Counted from the stretch's first letter, positions 17,516 through 27,692 are shown. The stretch: DNA of 64,000 bases from an uncultured Amylibacter sp. (GCA_959347345.1 OY365738.1:1574501-1638500), one strand, 5' to 3'. The notes: generated from the sequence alone by a model not told the origin. Program-made: numbers and translations.

Positions 17516-18776
17516 TTTCGTCCTTCGCCTCTTCGCGTTTGCGAATTTTATCCACCAACATCTCCATCGGTCTGTTGCCGCGTGCCCTATTACAATTGCC
17601 ACATAATAATTGAAAGTTTTCATAATAATCCCCGCCACCTTTGCTTTTAGGGATAATATGGTCAATCTCAAAATTGACACTATCAAATGATTTTGCGCAT
17701 CCATTACACAAACCTTTTTGCGTGGCAAACAATCGGTCTTTTATCGGCTTGGACGGTTTTTCAAGTTTAATATCGGTGCGGTGTGGTATTTTATCAGTGG
17801 GCAGAAAATCTTTAAACATCCCCGCATCCGTGCCAAGCCGCGTCATCAATAACTCGCGCGCTTGGGATTCTATATCAATACCTATCCATTGTCGCCCTCG
17901 ATGATGCGCCGCCACGCAAGTTGTCGCACAGCCACAAAACGGGTCAAACACAACATCGCCTTTTTTTGAAGAAGCCTCAATAATTCTATAAAGCAAGGCC
18001 AGCGGTTTTTGCGTGGGATAGCCCGTGCGCTCTTTCGCCATAGGATTAAGAATCGGGATATCCGTCCAAACATTACCCATAATCGCCGCACGCGCTTTTG
18101 TCATACTGATGGGGATGTTTTGCGCCTTCGCCCGTTTCATCTTTTGCGCGGCCTTTTCGGCATCATAAACCAATAATTTGCGCTGCCCTTTATCAACAAC
18201 AGTATGATAGCCTTTTTCATATCTTTGGGCATCCCTTGGCGGAAGGCTCTGCGGGGTAAAATGATAATCATCCGATTTCGTATAAAAGAATATCGTGTCC
18301 TTCATAGACGGATAAGCATCGCCCCTGCGTGAAAACCTGTTATAGACCCAGTCAATTTCGTTCCTGAAATTCTTTTCGCCAAAAATCTGGTCTAAAACGA
18401 TTTTTAAATAATGGCTGGCGGTCGTGTCGCAATGTAAATAAAAACTGCCTGTGGTGCGCAAAACCCTGTGCATTTGAATAATCCGTTGCGCCATATAAAC
18501 GACATAAGACATCATACCTGTGCTATGAATCGCACCGATTGAATATATGTATTCCACCAATTTGGGGTATTGTTCCAAACCATCCAAACAGTCCCTATCC
18601 ACATCTTCCCACGTCCAGATATCCTTGAACGAAGCCCCTGCGGCTCTGCTGCCAACGGGCGCGGAATAGGTGCGTTTGGAATTAAACGGCGGATCAAGAT
18701 AAATCAAATCCACCATTTCACTGTTCATGCCGTTCAGGATATAAAGATTATCGCCCGTATAAAAAGTGTTTTGCAT
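17505..18776 (-). CDS. DNA methyltransferase fused to an HNH nuclease domain
   Basis: A 423-residue fusion. Residues 1-310 are a beta-class amino-methyltransferase: catalytic DPPF (28-31) comes first and the AdoMet motif FDPFCGCATT (277-286) last, with the recognition domain between. Residues 345-400 form an HNH domain: C357 and C360, FEIDHIIPKS (D372, H373), C392 and C395 with NCNRARG. This could be a one-protein restriction-modification enzyme, or a phage-type modifier with a nuclease. Heptamer arrays lie at both ends of the gene (17488-17515 and 18787-18821), as if it were a cassette. Confidence 0.85.
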   Translation of the reverse strand: MQNTFYTGDNLYILNGMNSEMVDLIYLDPPFNSKRTYSAPVGSRAAGASFKDIWTWEDVDRDCLDGLEQYPKLVEYIYSIGAIHSTGMMSYVVYMAQRIIQMHRVLRTTGSFYLHCDTTASHYLKIVLDQIFGEKNFRNEIDWVYNRFSRRGDAYPSMKDTIFFYTKSDDYHFTPQSLPPRDAQRYEKGYHTVVDKGQRKLLVYDAEKAAQKMKRAKAQNIPISMTKARAAIMGNVWTDIPILNPMAKERTGYPTQKPLALLYRIIEASSKKGDVVFDPFCGCATTCVAAHHRGRQWIGIDIESQARELLMTRLGTDAGMFKDFLPTDKIPHRTDIKLEKPSKPIKDRLFATQKGLCNGCAKSFDSVNFEIDHIIPKSKGGGDYYENFQLLCGNCNRARGNRPMEMLVDKIRKREEAKDEIND

Positions 18777-18786
18777 GTTTTATCTT

Positions 18787-18821
18787 TTCACAATTCACAA
18801 TTCATAATTCATAATTCACCA
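18787..18821. repeat. Heptamer array (TTCACAA/TTCATAA)
   Basis: Five units, TTCACAA, TTCACAA, TTCATAA, TTCATAA, TTCACCA, fill the gap between the methylase-HNH start and the stop of the hydroxyacid dehydrogenase, abutting that stop (18822-18824). Confidence 0.85.
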
Positions 18822-19754
18822 TTAATATCCCGCCTCCTTATCAACCAAATGCAAAGGTGGCTCGCCCGCTTCAGTCCGCCGTATATTCTCAACAATCAAA
18901 TCACAGGCGGTTTCAATCCGCGTGCAGGACGCAACATGCGGGGTCACCAAAACCGAATCATGCGCCCAATAGGGATGGTTCGCATCCAACGGTTCCACAT
19001 CAAAAACATCCAAGGTAGCAGAATGCAGCCGCCCATTATCCAAGGCCGCCAGCAAGGCCGTATCGTCTATTAACCCGCCCCGCCCGACATTGATAATAGA
19101 CGCGCTGGGCTTCATCAAAGCCAGCGATTCTTTATTAATAATATGGCGAGTTTGCGGGGTGTGGGGCAACAGCAACACCAAAATATCGCTTTGCGATAGC
19201 ACCGAGCGCAGACCAGCCGTGCCAGTGTAAGCCACCAATCCATGCTGCGATTTTTCGCCCCGCGCCCAGCCGATTGTTTGAAAGCCAATATTCGCCACAC
19301 GCTCGGCACAAATCATCCCCAGCGTTCCCAGTCCCAAAAACCCGACAACCTGCGCCGTTGTCAAAGACGGCGGGGTATCATCCCATTCCCCAGCCTCGGC
19401 AAGAATAAAACGATCGAGATTCAGATGAATCCGCATCACATGGGCAATAACATAATCAATCATGCCTTGGGTTAATCCCACCTCTACCATCCGCGCGACA
19501 GGATGATAAAGCGTTTTGTTTTGCAAAGCCGCCTCTACCCCGGCCCACAGGCTCTGCACCAATTTCACGTTGGTATAAGGGGTGAAATCATCCAACACAC
19601 CATCTGGACAATATAAAATATAATCGACCGCGGCAGGGTCATCAAAACTGGGGGCGAAATTGGCGGCAATCCCCGCTGCTTTTAGCACAGGCAAAAGCCC
19701 GCGTTGGTATTTGTCCCAGCGCGAAGGCTCGCCGTCGTATAAAATGTTTAACAT
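18822..19754 (-). CDS. D-2-hydroxyacid dehydrogenase, glyoxylate/hydroxypyruvate reductase A-like
   Basis: NAD(P)-dependent D-2-hydroxyacid dehydrogenase of 310 residues, closest in layout to GhrA-type glyoxylate/hydroxypyruvate reductases. The nucleotide-binding motif is GFLGLGTLG near 140; the catalytic Arg is in NVGRGGLIDD and the catalytic His in VTPHVASCT. AAGGAG precedes ATG 19754. It follows rodA by 22 bases on the same strand and is probably transcribed with the cell-shape operon, without an evident functional link. Exact substrate is inferred only from family. Confidence 0.85.
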   Translation of the reverse strand: MLNILYDGEPSRWDKYQRGLLPVLKAAGIAANFAPSFDDPAAVDYILYCPDGVLDDFTPYTNVKLVQSLWAGVEAALQNKTLYHPVARMVEVGLTQGMIDYVIAHVMRIHLNLDRFILAEAGEWDDTPPSLTTAQVVGFLGLGTLGMICAERVANIGFQTIGWARGEKSQHGLVAYTGTAGLRSVLSQSDILVLLLPHTPQTRHIINKESLALMKPSASIINVGRGGLIDDTALLAALDNGRLHSATLDVFDVEPLDANHPYWAHDSVLVTPHVASCTRIETACDLIVENIRRTEAGEPPLHLVDKEAGY

Positions 19755-19776
19755 CGTGATTCTCCTTACTTAATAT

Positions 19777-20919
19777 TTACCTAATAGTCTTATGAATATG
19801 GGCTGATTGTATCAGACCAAAGCTAAACAGCAACACCATCATAGCAGACCCACCATAAGAAACAAAGGGCAGTGGCACGCCAACAACCGGAATTAACCCC
19901 ATCACCATTAACATATTAACGGCAAAGTAAAAGAAAAATGTCGCGGTAATTCCGACAATCAAAAGCGAGCAAAACCTATCGGCACTGCGCATCGCCGCAA
20001 TCACGCAAAACACGCAAATCGTAACGTAAATTACTAACAGGGACAGCCCGCCGATAAAACCAAACTCTTCGCCCCAAATGGCAAAGATAAAATCGGTATG
20101 TTTTTCAGGCAGGAAATTGCCACGGCTCTGCGTGCCTTGCATAAAGCCCTGCCCCGATACCCCGCCAGAACCAAGCGATATTTTTGATTGCGTGATATGA
20201 TAGCCGTCATCATAAGGCGAAGAGCTCGGGTCTAAAAACGTTTCTATCCGCCGATATTGGTAATCTTTTAATAACTGGTATTCGCTGCCTTTGGTCATAA
20301 TTATGGCAAAAACCAGCCCAATCCCCGCGCCCAAAACGGCGACAAAATACCACAAACTCACCCCCGCGATGAAAATCATCACCGCCCCGCCCGCCAGTAA
20401 TAACACCGCCGTGCCAAGGTCGGGCTGTTGTAAAATCAAATAAAACGGCAGGCCGATTAAAATCAATGGCACGATAAGCCAGAGCGGATTTGAAATCCGT
20501 GCCTCATCCAATAAATCATAATAAAACGCCAGTATTAACACCAGCGCGATTTTCATAACTTCGGACGGTTGAATGATAAACACCCCAAGGTCTAGCCAGC
20601 GTTTCGCGCTACCGTGCGAAATCCCAACGAATTGCACGATAATCAATAACGCAAGGGCAACGATATAAATCGGTATGCTCATCTTTTGCCAGAAATCAAT
20701 CGGAATCAGGGCAACGATAAACATCATAACAAAGCCCACGCCAAACCGTATAGCCTGGGCTGTTGCCCATTGTGCCGAATCCCCGCCCGCCACGGAATAC
20801 AGCATTAACACACCGATTAACGCCACGCTCAGGATTAAAAATGCCAAAGCCCAATGGAAATATAGTATTTTGCGCAACCCCAGAACTTCGGGGGTGCGGG
20901 TATGGCTCCAAGTTGTCAT
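19777..20919 (-). CDS. rodA: Rod-shape peptidoglycan polymerase RodA
   Basis: SEDS-family glycosyltransferase of the elongasome, partner of PBP2. The 380 residues contain about ten membrane helices. Family signatures include QQPDLGTAVLL, the HTDFIFAIWGEEFGF segment and VGVPLPFVSYGGSAM near the C-terminus. It overlaps the mrdA stop by four bases (20916-20919), so the polymerase-transpeptidase pair is translationally coupled. Confidence 0.96.
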   Translation of the reverse strand: MTTWSHTRTPEVLGLRKILYFHWALAFLILSVALIGVLMLYSVAGGDSAQWATAQAIRFGVGFVMMFIVALIPIDFWQKMSIPIYIVALALLIIVQFVGISHGSAKRWLDLGVFIIQPSEVMKIALVLILAFYYDLLDEARISNPLWLIVPLILIGLPFYLILQQPDLGTAVLLLAGGAVMIFIAGVSLWYFVAVLGAGIGLVFAIIMTKGSEYQLLKDYQYRRIETFLDPSSSPYDDGYHITQSKISLGSGGVSGQGFMQGTQSRGNFLPEKHTDFIFAIWGEEFGFIGGLSLLVIYVTICVFCVIAAMRSADRFCSLLIVGITATFFFYFAVNMLMVMGLIPVVGVPLPFVSYGGSAMMVLLFSFGLIQSAHIHKTIR

Positions 20920-22796
20920 ATTCGCTCGCTTTTATTCTTTGGGAAATCACCATAGCCATCGGTGCCAAGGTTTAATGTTTTTGTCATAATATCACGGGCA
21001 ATCGGCGCGGCCGTGGACGAACCACTACCGCCGTGTTCCACCACCACAGAAATAGCATAACGCGGATTATCATAAGGGGCAAAGCCGACAAACAGAGCAT
21101 GGTCGCGCTGATTCCATTGCAAATCTTTGTTTTTAATCACACCCGTTTGGCGTTCGCTGGCGGCAATACGGCGCACTTGGCTGGTGCCAGTTTTCCCGGC
21201 CATTTCCTTACCCGCTTCCTTTATCCGTGAATAAAAAGCCGTGCCGCGTTTGTGGTTTGATACATCAAACATCCCCTCGCGTATGACATGCAGATGCTCT
21301 GGTTTAATCGCCAAAGGTGCGGGTGCGGGGATAGGCACCATTTTACCGCCAACCGCGTTTATCAGGCGGGTTTTCACCGCGCTGCCAGAGGCTATCCTTG
21401 CCGTCATAATCGCCAGTTGCAGTGGCGTTGCCAAAACAAACCCCTGCCCGATGGACGAATTGGCGGTATCGCCTGGATACCAGCCCTCTTGCTTTATCCG
21501 TTGTTTCCACGCCTTGGTTGGGGTCAAACCCTGTTTCACCGAAGACAAATCCAAATCGGGCATCACCCCCAAACCCAACTGATTGGCGGTTTCAGAGATT
21601 TTCTCAATCCCAAGACGCAGGGCAATAGTATAAAAGAACACATCGCAGGATTCACGCAGGGCGCGGCGCAAGGTCATCGCCCCATGCCCGTTTTTCTTCC
21701 AGCAATGAAATCTACGATTAGAGACATCCAGCCCACCATTGCAAGATATTTTCTCATCCAAGGACACCAGCCCGTGCTCCAAGGCACATAAGGCAACCAC
21801 CATTTTAAAGGTAGAACCAGGCGGATAAATCCCCGAAATCGCTTTGTTAATTAAAGGGCGACTGCGGGCATCGTTTAACCCTGTCCAAACCTCTTGCGAG
21901 AGGGGTTTTAAAAACACATTAGGGTCAAAGGTCGGCGTGGAAGCCAGCGCCAGAATATCACCATTTTTTATATCCATAACAACGGCAGAGCCGATATAAT
22001 CCCCCATCGCCGCCAGCGCAAAGGTTTGCAAATCCCGCCCAATGGTGATTTGGGCGTTAATCCCAGCACTCGGGTCAATCCGTGATAGCTCGCGTATCAC
22101 GCGCCCAGTTGAATTCACCTCCACCTGTTTGCTGCCCGCCGCCCCGCGTAAAGAGTGTTCCAACGATTCCTCAATCCCGACCTTGCCGATTTTGAAATCA
22201 GGAATCCGCAGCAGGGGGTCTTGGGTTGTATCACGTTCCAAATCCGCCACGCTGACCGCGCCGACATACCCGATAATATGGCAGAAATGCCCGCGCACGG
22301 GGTATTCGCGGTTAAAGCCAAGCCGCGGAATAATCCCGGGCAAGGACGGTGCGTTGGCAGAGATGGCGGCAATATCCTCCCACCGCAAATCAGAGGCAAT
22401 GGTGACGGGGATAAAAGCGTGTTGTTTGGCGATTTCCGCCATGACTTTGTCCATCTGGGCTTGGCTGAGCGGGATAATTTGCGCCAACCGATGCAGGATT
22501 TTTTCGGGGTCTTGTACCTGTTCGGATATCATTTCAACGGTATAAACATGGGCGTTGCGGGCGACCAAATCGCCGTTGCGGTCATAAATCAGCCCACGAG
22601 ACGGCGATAGCAGGCGAATGCTAATACGGTTTTCTTCCGCCAATAGGCGGTATTGGTCGTTTTTCATCACGCCCAGATGATACATTCTTGCCCCGATAAT
22701 AAGAGCAGTCGCCGCCTGCAATCCGCCCAGCATAAACGCCCGCCGAGGCAGGCGGGTTTTTTGATGGTTCGGGGTTTGGTTTTGGATTGGGCGCAT
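20916..22796 (-). CDS. mrdA: Penicillin-binding protein 2 (peptidoglycan transpeptidase)
   Basis: Class B PBP of the elongasome, cross-linking new wall peptides during cell elongation. One N-terminal membrane anchor (about residues 20-42) precedes a dimerisation domain with LLSPSRGLIYDRNGDLVA. The catalytic serine is in YPPGSTFKM (SxxK); KTGTSQ is the third motif. The 626 residues fit the family. It is normally next to mreD, but here 534 bases carrying a repeat element separate them. Confidence 0.96.
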   Translation of the reverse strand: MRPIQNQTPNHQKTRLPRRAFMLGGLQAATALIIGARMYHLGVMKNDQYRLLAEENRISIRLLSPSRGLIYDRNGDLVARNAHVYTVEMISEQVQDPEKILHRLAQIIPLSQAQMDKVMAEIAKQHAFIPVTIASDLRWEDIAAISANAPSLPGIIPRLGFNREYPVRGHFCHIIGYVGAVSVADLERDTTQDPLLRIPDFKIGKVGIEESLEHSLRGAAGSKQVEVNSTGRVIRELSRIDPSAGINAQITIGRDLQTFALAAMGDYIGSAVVMDIKNGDILALASTPTFDPNVFLKPLSQEVWTGLNDARSRPLINKAISGIYPPGSTFKMVVALCALEHGLVSLDEKISCNGGLDVSNRRFHCWKKNGHGAMTLRRALRESCDVFFYTIALRLGIEKISETANQLGLGVMPDLDLSSVKQGLTPTKAWKQRIKQEGWYPGDTANSSIGQGFVLATPLQLAIMTARIASGSAVKTRLINAVGGKMVPIPAPAPLAIKPEHLHVIREGMFDVSNHKRGTAFYSRIKEAGKEMAGKTGTSQVRRIAASERQTGVIKNKDLQWNQRDHALFVGFAPYDNPRYAISVVVEHGGSGSSTAAPIARDIMTKTLNLGTDGYGDFPKNKSERI

Positions 22797-22874
22797 GTTT
22801 TTGCTTTTTTTTGCTCTTTTTTTGTGCGGGGGTTGGGTTAGTTTGGTTTATTTTTTGCAGATTGTAAAGAGGGG

Positions 22875-22888
22875 TTAGTTGTTAGGGA
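22875..22888. repeat. Two heptamer units near interspersed repeat copy 2
   Basis: TTAGTTG and TTAGGGA lie beside the repeat on the mrdA side, inverted relative to the nine-unit array at 23279-23341. The remaining bases 22797-22870 are T-rich with nothing recognisable. Confidence 0.5.
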
Positions 22889-22895
22889 TTGGGGG

Positions 22896-23272
22896 CTGGT
22901 TATTAGAAGTTAAGAGCAGAGGTTTTTTGTTGCGCCCTCACTTCGTTCGGTTGCCCGCCCGCCCACCCCTCTGCGAGGCTTGGGCGGACGGGTTTTTATG
23001 GCTAAAGTCTGTCCTTACATCTAGGCTCAGCCTAAATAAATTTAGAACAAACCTATCACCAATTCCCAAGTATTCTTTGCAAATAATCTAACCTATAATC
23101 TTGTTATTCCAGATAGTAAATTTATGACGAATCTATAGTCTTGTAACCCAAGGGCTTTTGCGCCACGTCTGCTTACACGCCAAAGCGTGTAAGAGACTAC
23201 GCGCAAAAGACCACGCCATCGCATGGAGCTGGTCGGCATTTCGAAGAAATGACGAAGACCCGCAAGGGCTAA
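22896..23272 (-). repeat. Interspersed repeat, copy 2 (inverted), between mreD and mrdA
   Basis: The reverse complement of this stretch aligns with copy 1 (17004-17464). It carries a hairpin at the same place but of different sequence: CTTACACGC (23172-23180) pairs with GCGTGTAAG (23185-23193), extended by GTCT/AGAC. The terminal 44 bp (23229-23272) equal copy 1's 17421-17464 on the opposite strand. No convincing coding frame is present. It interrupts a normally compact operon. Confidence 0.8.
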
Positions 23273-23278
23273 AATTCA

Positions 23279-23341
23279 CCACTAATCACTAATCACTAAT
23301 CACTAATCACTAATCGTTAATCGTTAATCACTAATCGTTAG
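23279..23341. repeat. Nine-unit heptamer array overlapping the mreD stop
   Basis: Nine units from CCACTAA through TCACTAA (five of them consecutive or interspersed) and TCGTTAA to TCGTTAG. On the minus strand the array encodes the end of MreD (N-D-TAG, stop 23331-23333). Confidence 0.9.
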
Positions 23342-23840
23342 AGGCGGGTTTCCCTATATTAAAAATATAGGTCAGTAAAAACACCACCACTCCGTAGGCA
23401 AAAATACTCGCGCCGACATGCCAGACCAGTGCGCCCAGCAAAATACGATGGTCGCCAACCACGGACAAAACCGCTTGCTCTAAAATCACCATCACACAGA
23501 TAATCCCCGCGATATTCGCCCATTCGGCCGCCACGTTCATATCGCGAAATACTCCCAGATTCGACCGCACCACATTAACAGCCAAAACCACCAGCAAGGT
23601 CCACAAACCCAGCGGACGGTTCAGCATAATATCGGCAAAGAAAAACGCACACGCCACCAGCCAAATCGGGGTATAGCTTGGCTTGCGTATCACCAAAGCA
23701 AAAGTCAAAGCCAACATCACATCGCCCGAATGCCCTTGCCCTTTGAAAAAATCAAAGGCAATCAACTGGCTTAAAATCAACACCCCACAGACGAATCCAT
23801 AGACAAACTGATGCCGCCAAACCCGCACATTTGGTGCCAT
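23331..23840 (-). CDS. mreD: Rod shape-determining protein MreD
   Basis: Inner-membrane component of the elongasome, of 169 residues, with about five hydrophobic segments (for example FVYGFVCGVLILSQLIAF, IWLVACAFFFADIML, IAGIICVMVILEQAV). Identity rests on membrane topology, length and its place after mreC; MreD is poorly conserved. Its ATG at 23840 shares one base with the mreC stop (TGATG). Its last three residues and stop come from a heptamer array, so the original C-terminus may have been altered. Confidence 0.85.
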   Translation of the reverse strand: MAPNVRVWRHQFVYGFVCGVLILSQLIAFDFFKGQGHSGDVMLALTFALVIRKPSYTPIWLVACAFFFADIMLNRPLGLWTLLVVLAVNVVRSNLGVFRDMNVAAEWANIAGIICVMVILEQAVLSVVGDHRILLGALVWHVGASIFAYGVVVFLLTYIFNIGKPASND

Positions 23841-24724
23841 CACCGCGCCCCCGATTGGAAAGCAGGGGCAGGCACTATCGGTTGATTCGGCAGGGTAATC
23901 TGTTCAACCGAGTTATAACGAATAATCCGCAAGAACTGCAACCGTTTGTAATCCGCCGCCAAATCGGCCCGCAACACTCCGTCCTTATCAATGATAATCT
24001 GCCCAATCAGCAAATCGGGCGGAAACACCTGCCCATCGCCAGAGGTAAAAACCCTATCCCCCGCCTTAATCTGCCCACGCGATTCAATAAACGACAAGGA
24101 CGGGTATGCCGAATTATCCCCGGTTAAAATCCCCCGTTGATCCGAGGGTTTGATAATAACAGGAATTGCCGAATTGGTATCGGTTAGAAACACAACCCGC
24201 GCCGAATGATTGCCCAGCCCCGAAATCCGCCCAACCAAGCCCAAGCCATCCATCGCCGCCCAGCCATCGCGCAACCCATCAAACCGCCCAAGATTGATAA
24301 TAGCAGATTGCCGAAACGGACTGCCCGAATCGGTTATCAAACGGCCCGATAGATAGCTGTATTTCGGGCTGACTTTGACCTTGTTCAAATCCAGCAAACG
24401 GGCGTTTTCTTGTTCCAACTGCAAGGCCGATTCTCGCCAAGCCTTCATCTGTTGCAATTCACGCCGTAGGTCTTGGTTTTGCTGGTAAAGCTGCTCATAG
24501 GATTGATAATCGCGCACCATCGCGGATATTTTTGTTATCGGCACCAGAGTCCAAGATAAATTGGTAACAACCCTATCGGCTATGGAGGCACGAAACCGCT
24601 CGGCTCGGACATTATCCACCCGCCAAAGGATAAAAAAGCCAAGCAAAATAACAATCAGCACGCCCAAAAGAATACGCCCAAGAACGCGCCCAAAACCTGT
24701 TGGTGGATTTTTATGCTGTGCCAA
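23840..24724 (-). CDS. mreC: Rod shape-determining protein MreC
   Basis: Periplasmic scaffold that links MreB and MreD to the PBP2-RodA synthase. The 294 residues have one N-terminal membrane helix (about 12-32), a coiled-coil (about 70-105, YEQLYQQNQDLRRELQQMK) and a beta-barrel domain containing GDRVFTSGDGQVFPPDLLIG, a clear MreC signature. It follows mreB by 34 bases and overlaps mreD. Confidence 0.95.
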   Translation of the reverse strand: MAQHKNPPTGFGRVLGRILLGVLIVILLGFFILWRVDNVRAERFRASIADRVVTNLSWTLVPITKISAMVRDYQSYEQLYQQNQDLRRELQQMKAWRESALQLEQENARLLDLNKVKVSPKYSYLSGRLITDSGSPFRQSAIINLGRFDGLRDGWAAMDGLGLVGRISGLGNHSARVVFLTDTNSAIPVIIKPSDQRGILTGDNSAYPSLSFIESRGQIKAGDRVFTSGDGQVFPPDLLIGQIIIDKDGVLRADLAADYKRLQFLRIIRYNSVEQITLPNQPIVPAPAFQSGAR

Positions 24725-24758
24725 GTTTTTGCCCCATCCATCCGCTCACCAATAAAGA

Positions 24759-25829
<1,071 letters not shown>

Positions 25830-25953
25830 CTAATCGGGTTATACACGAATTATCGGGGGATTGCGACTCTTTTTATGGATTTTTTCGGGGTATGAATAAA
25901 AATATAAAAAATCGTGTGGATTCATTATTTGTTAAGGAATTGGCGAATAGGGT

Positions 25954-26889
25954 GTGAGTATGATGGACAGAATGCCTTTTTATTTTGATGAATTGCCGCA
26001 ACCGCCCCTGTTTGGTGGGGTGGGGGCAGGGGTGTCTGATGAATCCGCCCGTGATGAGGGTCGCGATGATATGGGGGATGGGGAGGCACCGCATGATAAA
26101 CCGCAAGATACATTGAAACAAGAGCCGAAACAACCACCCAAACAAACGTTCAAACAAACCTTCAAACAAGACCTTCTTATAGAGACCCCCCAAAAGCAAA
26201 AGAGCCAAAAACCAAAAGACCATAACCGCAACCACCGCCAAAGGTTGCGCAGTCGGTTTATGCGCGCTGGCAAGCAGGCTTTGCAGGATTACGAACTGTT
26301 AGAGCTGATTATGTTCCGCGCCATTCCCCGCCGTGATATAAAACCTTTGGCGAAAACCCTACTGGCGGAATTCGGCGATTTTAACCGTGTTATCTCCGCG
26401 CCAAGCAGTCGCCTATTGGCGATAAAAGGCGTGGGCGAGTCGGTTATCCAAGAATTCCGCATTGTTACCGCGGCGGCAGAGCGATTGGCACAGGTAGAGG
26501 TTTTGAACCGCGATATTTTATCAAACTGGCAGGCGTTGCTCACCTATTGCCATATTGCTATGGCACATAAGGAAAATGAGGAGTTTCGGATTTTGTTTTT
26601 GGATAAAAAAGGCAATCTTATCGCCGATGAAGAACAGCAGAAAGGCACGGTTGATCACGTTCCAGTCTATCGGCGAGAGGTGGTGAAACGTGCCCTAGAA
26701 TTGAACGCCTGTTCTGTCGTTTTGGTACACAATCATCCCTCTGGCGACCCAAAACCCAGCAAAGCCGATGTTGCACTAACCCACCATATTCAAGCTGCGT
26801 TAGATACGGTGAAGATTACCTTACACGACCATATTATTATTGGCGCACAAAGCCATGCCAGTTTGCACGATTTGGGGTTGTTGGATTAG
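25954..26889 (+). CDS. radC: RadC/JAB-domain protein with a low-complexity N-terminal extension
   Basis: RadC family protein of 311 residues. A helix-hairpin-helix-like region (about 90-150, with IKGVGESVIQEF) precedes the JAMM/MPN+ motif HNHPSGDPKPSKAD near residues 254-267; the family's biochemical role is unsettled. The first 90 residues are unusual: acidic, then rich in Lys, Gln and Pro, with a repeated KQTFKQTFKQ. The start may be GTG 25954 or the ATG at 25960 or 25963. Confidence 0.88.
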   Translation: MSMMDRMPFYFDELPQPPLFGGVGAGVSDESARDEGRDDMGDGEAPHDKPQDTLKQEPKQPPKQTFKQTFKQDLLIETPQKQKSQKPKDHNRNHRQRLRSRFMRAGKQALQDYELLELIMFRAIPRRDIKPLAKTLLAEFGDFNRVISAPSSRLLAIKGVGESVIQEFRIVTAAAERLAQVEVLNRDILSNWQALLTYCHIAMAHKENEEFRILFLDKKGNLIADEEQQKGTVDHVPVYRREVVKRALELNACSVVLVHNHPSGDPKPSKADVALTHHIQAALDTVKITLHDHIIIGAQSHASLHDLGLLD

Positions 26890-26891
26890 GA

Positions 26892-27692
26892 TTAGATAAG
26901 AAAATAACCCAAAATAAATAAACCTATTGCAACGATTATGCTAATTAAAACAGGTCTTTTTTCGATTTTATCATACCATTTTGAAAATCGGGACTCTCTT
27001 TTTATCCGTGATTGCGGCTCGTTTGGGTTTGATTGGTCTTCGGCACCTGTTTTACCTGTTGCTTGCTGATGCACACCTAATAATTGCTCTGACAGATAGT
27101 TTGTTAATAAGTGTTCTATTTTTGAAACATCAATCTTTCCCTTCTTATAATGCGTGTCTGCATCTTCAAGAGCCTTGTAATACGGTTGCTTATTTGCCAA
27201 AATTTGTTCTGGAATCGCATTGCCATTTACCGGAACAAATTCTGTTTTGGCACATAAAACCATATAAGAAAAAATCCGTGCAGTGCGTCCATTGCCATCA
27301 AAAAACGGATGTATCCAATTGACCCGCCACATGGCATAGGCGGCCAAATGAATTGGTGTTTCACGCTCCCAATTATCGGATAAATACTCCATCATCTGTT
27401 CAACCTCATCGGGAATTTTTGATGCATGAATGGGATTATGACGGCTACCTTTGATTTTAATTTCTGTGTTTCTATAACTTCCCGCGCCCAAATGAATAGA
27501 ATCTAGAGCAAGCCTATTTAAATGAAATAAAACAGATGGCTTAAAGCTGGCTTCCTTGTTATTTATCCACTTATAAACCTCTTCCATAGCCCAGCTAATT
27601 TGTGCAAAGTTGTTTTGGCGTTCCTTTTCTTTCAAAAATTTAAGATCTGTAATAAGTTTAGGATCTTCAGCAATGCTTTTGCGATCCTTCAT
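26892..27692 (-). CDS. Fic-domain AMP-transferase-like protein with C-terminal membrane anchor
   Basis: Fic family protein of 266 residues. The full active-site motif HPFFDGNGRTAR is present (catalytic His128 from the chosen start). Members transfer AMP or other nucleotide parts to proteins. The chosen ATG 27692 has AAGGA at 8 bases; an upstream ATG at 27719 lacks one. A hydrophobic stretch at the extreme C-terminus (VLISIIVAIGLFILGYFLI) predicts a membrane anchor. It overlaps the end of a small upstream gene by 26 bases, a toxin-antitoxin-like layout. Low G+C suggests transfer. Confidence 0.85.
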   Translation of the reverse strand: MKDRKSIAEDPKLITDLKFLKEKERQNNFAQISWAMEEVYKWINNKEASFKPSVLFHLNRLALDSIHLGAGSYRNTEIKIKGSRHNPIHASKIPDEVEQMMEYLSDNWERETPIHLAAYAMWRVNWIHPFFDGNGRTARIFSYMVLCAKTEFVPVNGNAIPEQILANKQPYYKALEDADTHYKKGKIDVSKIEHLLTNYLSEQLLGVHQQATGKTGAEDQSNPNEPQSRIKRESRFSKWYDKIEKRPVLISIIVAIGLFILGYFLI

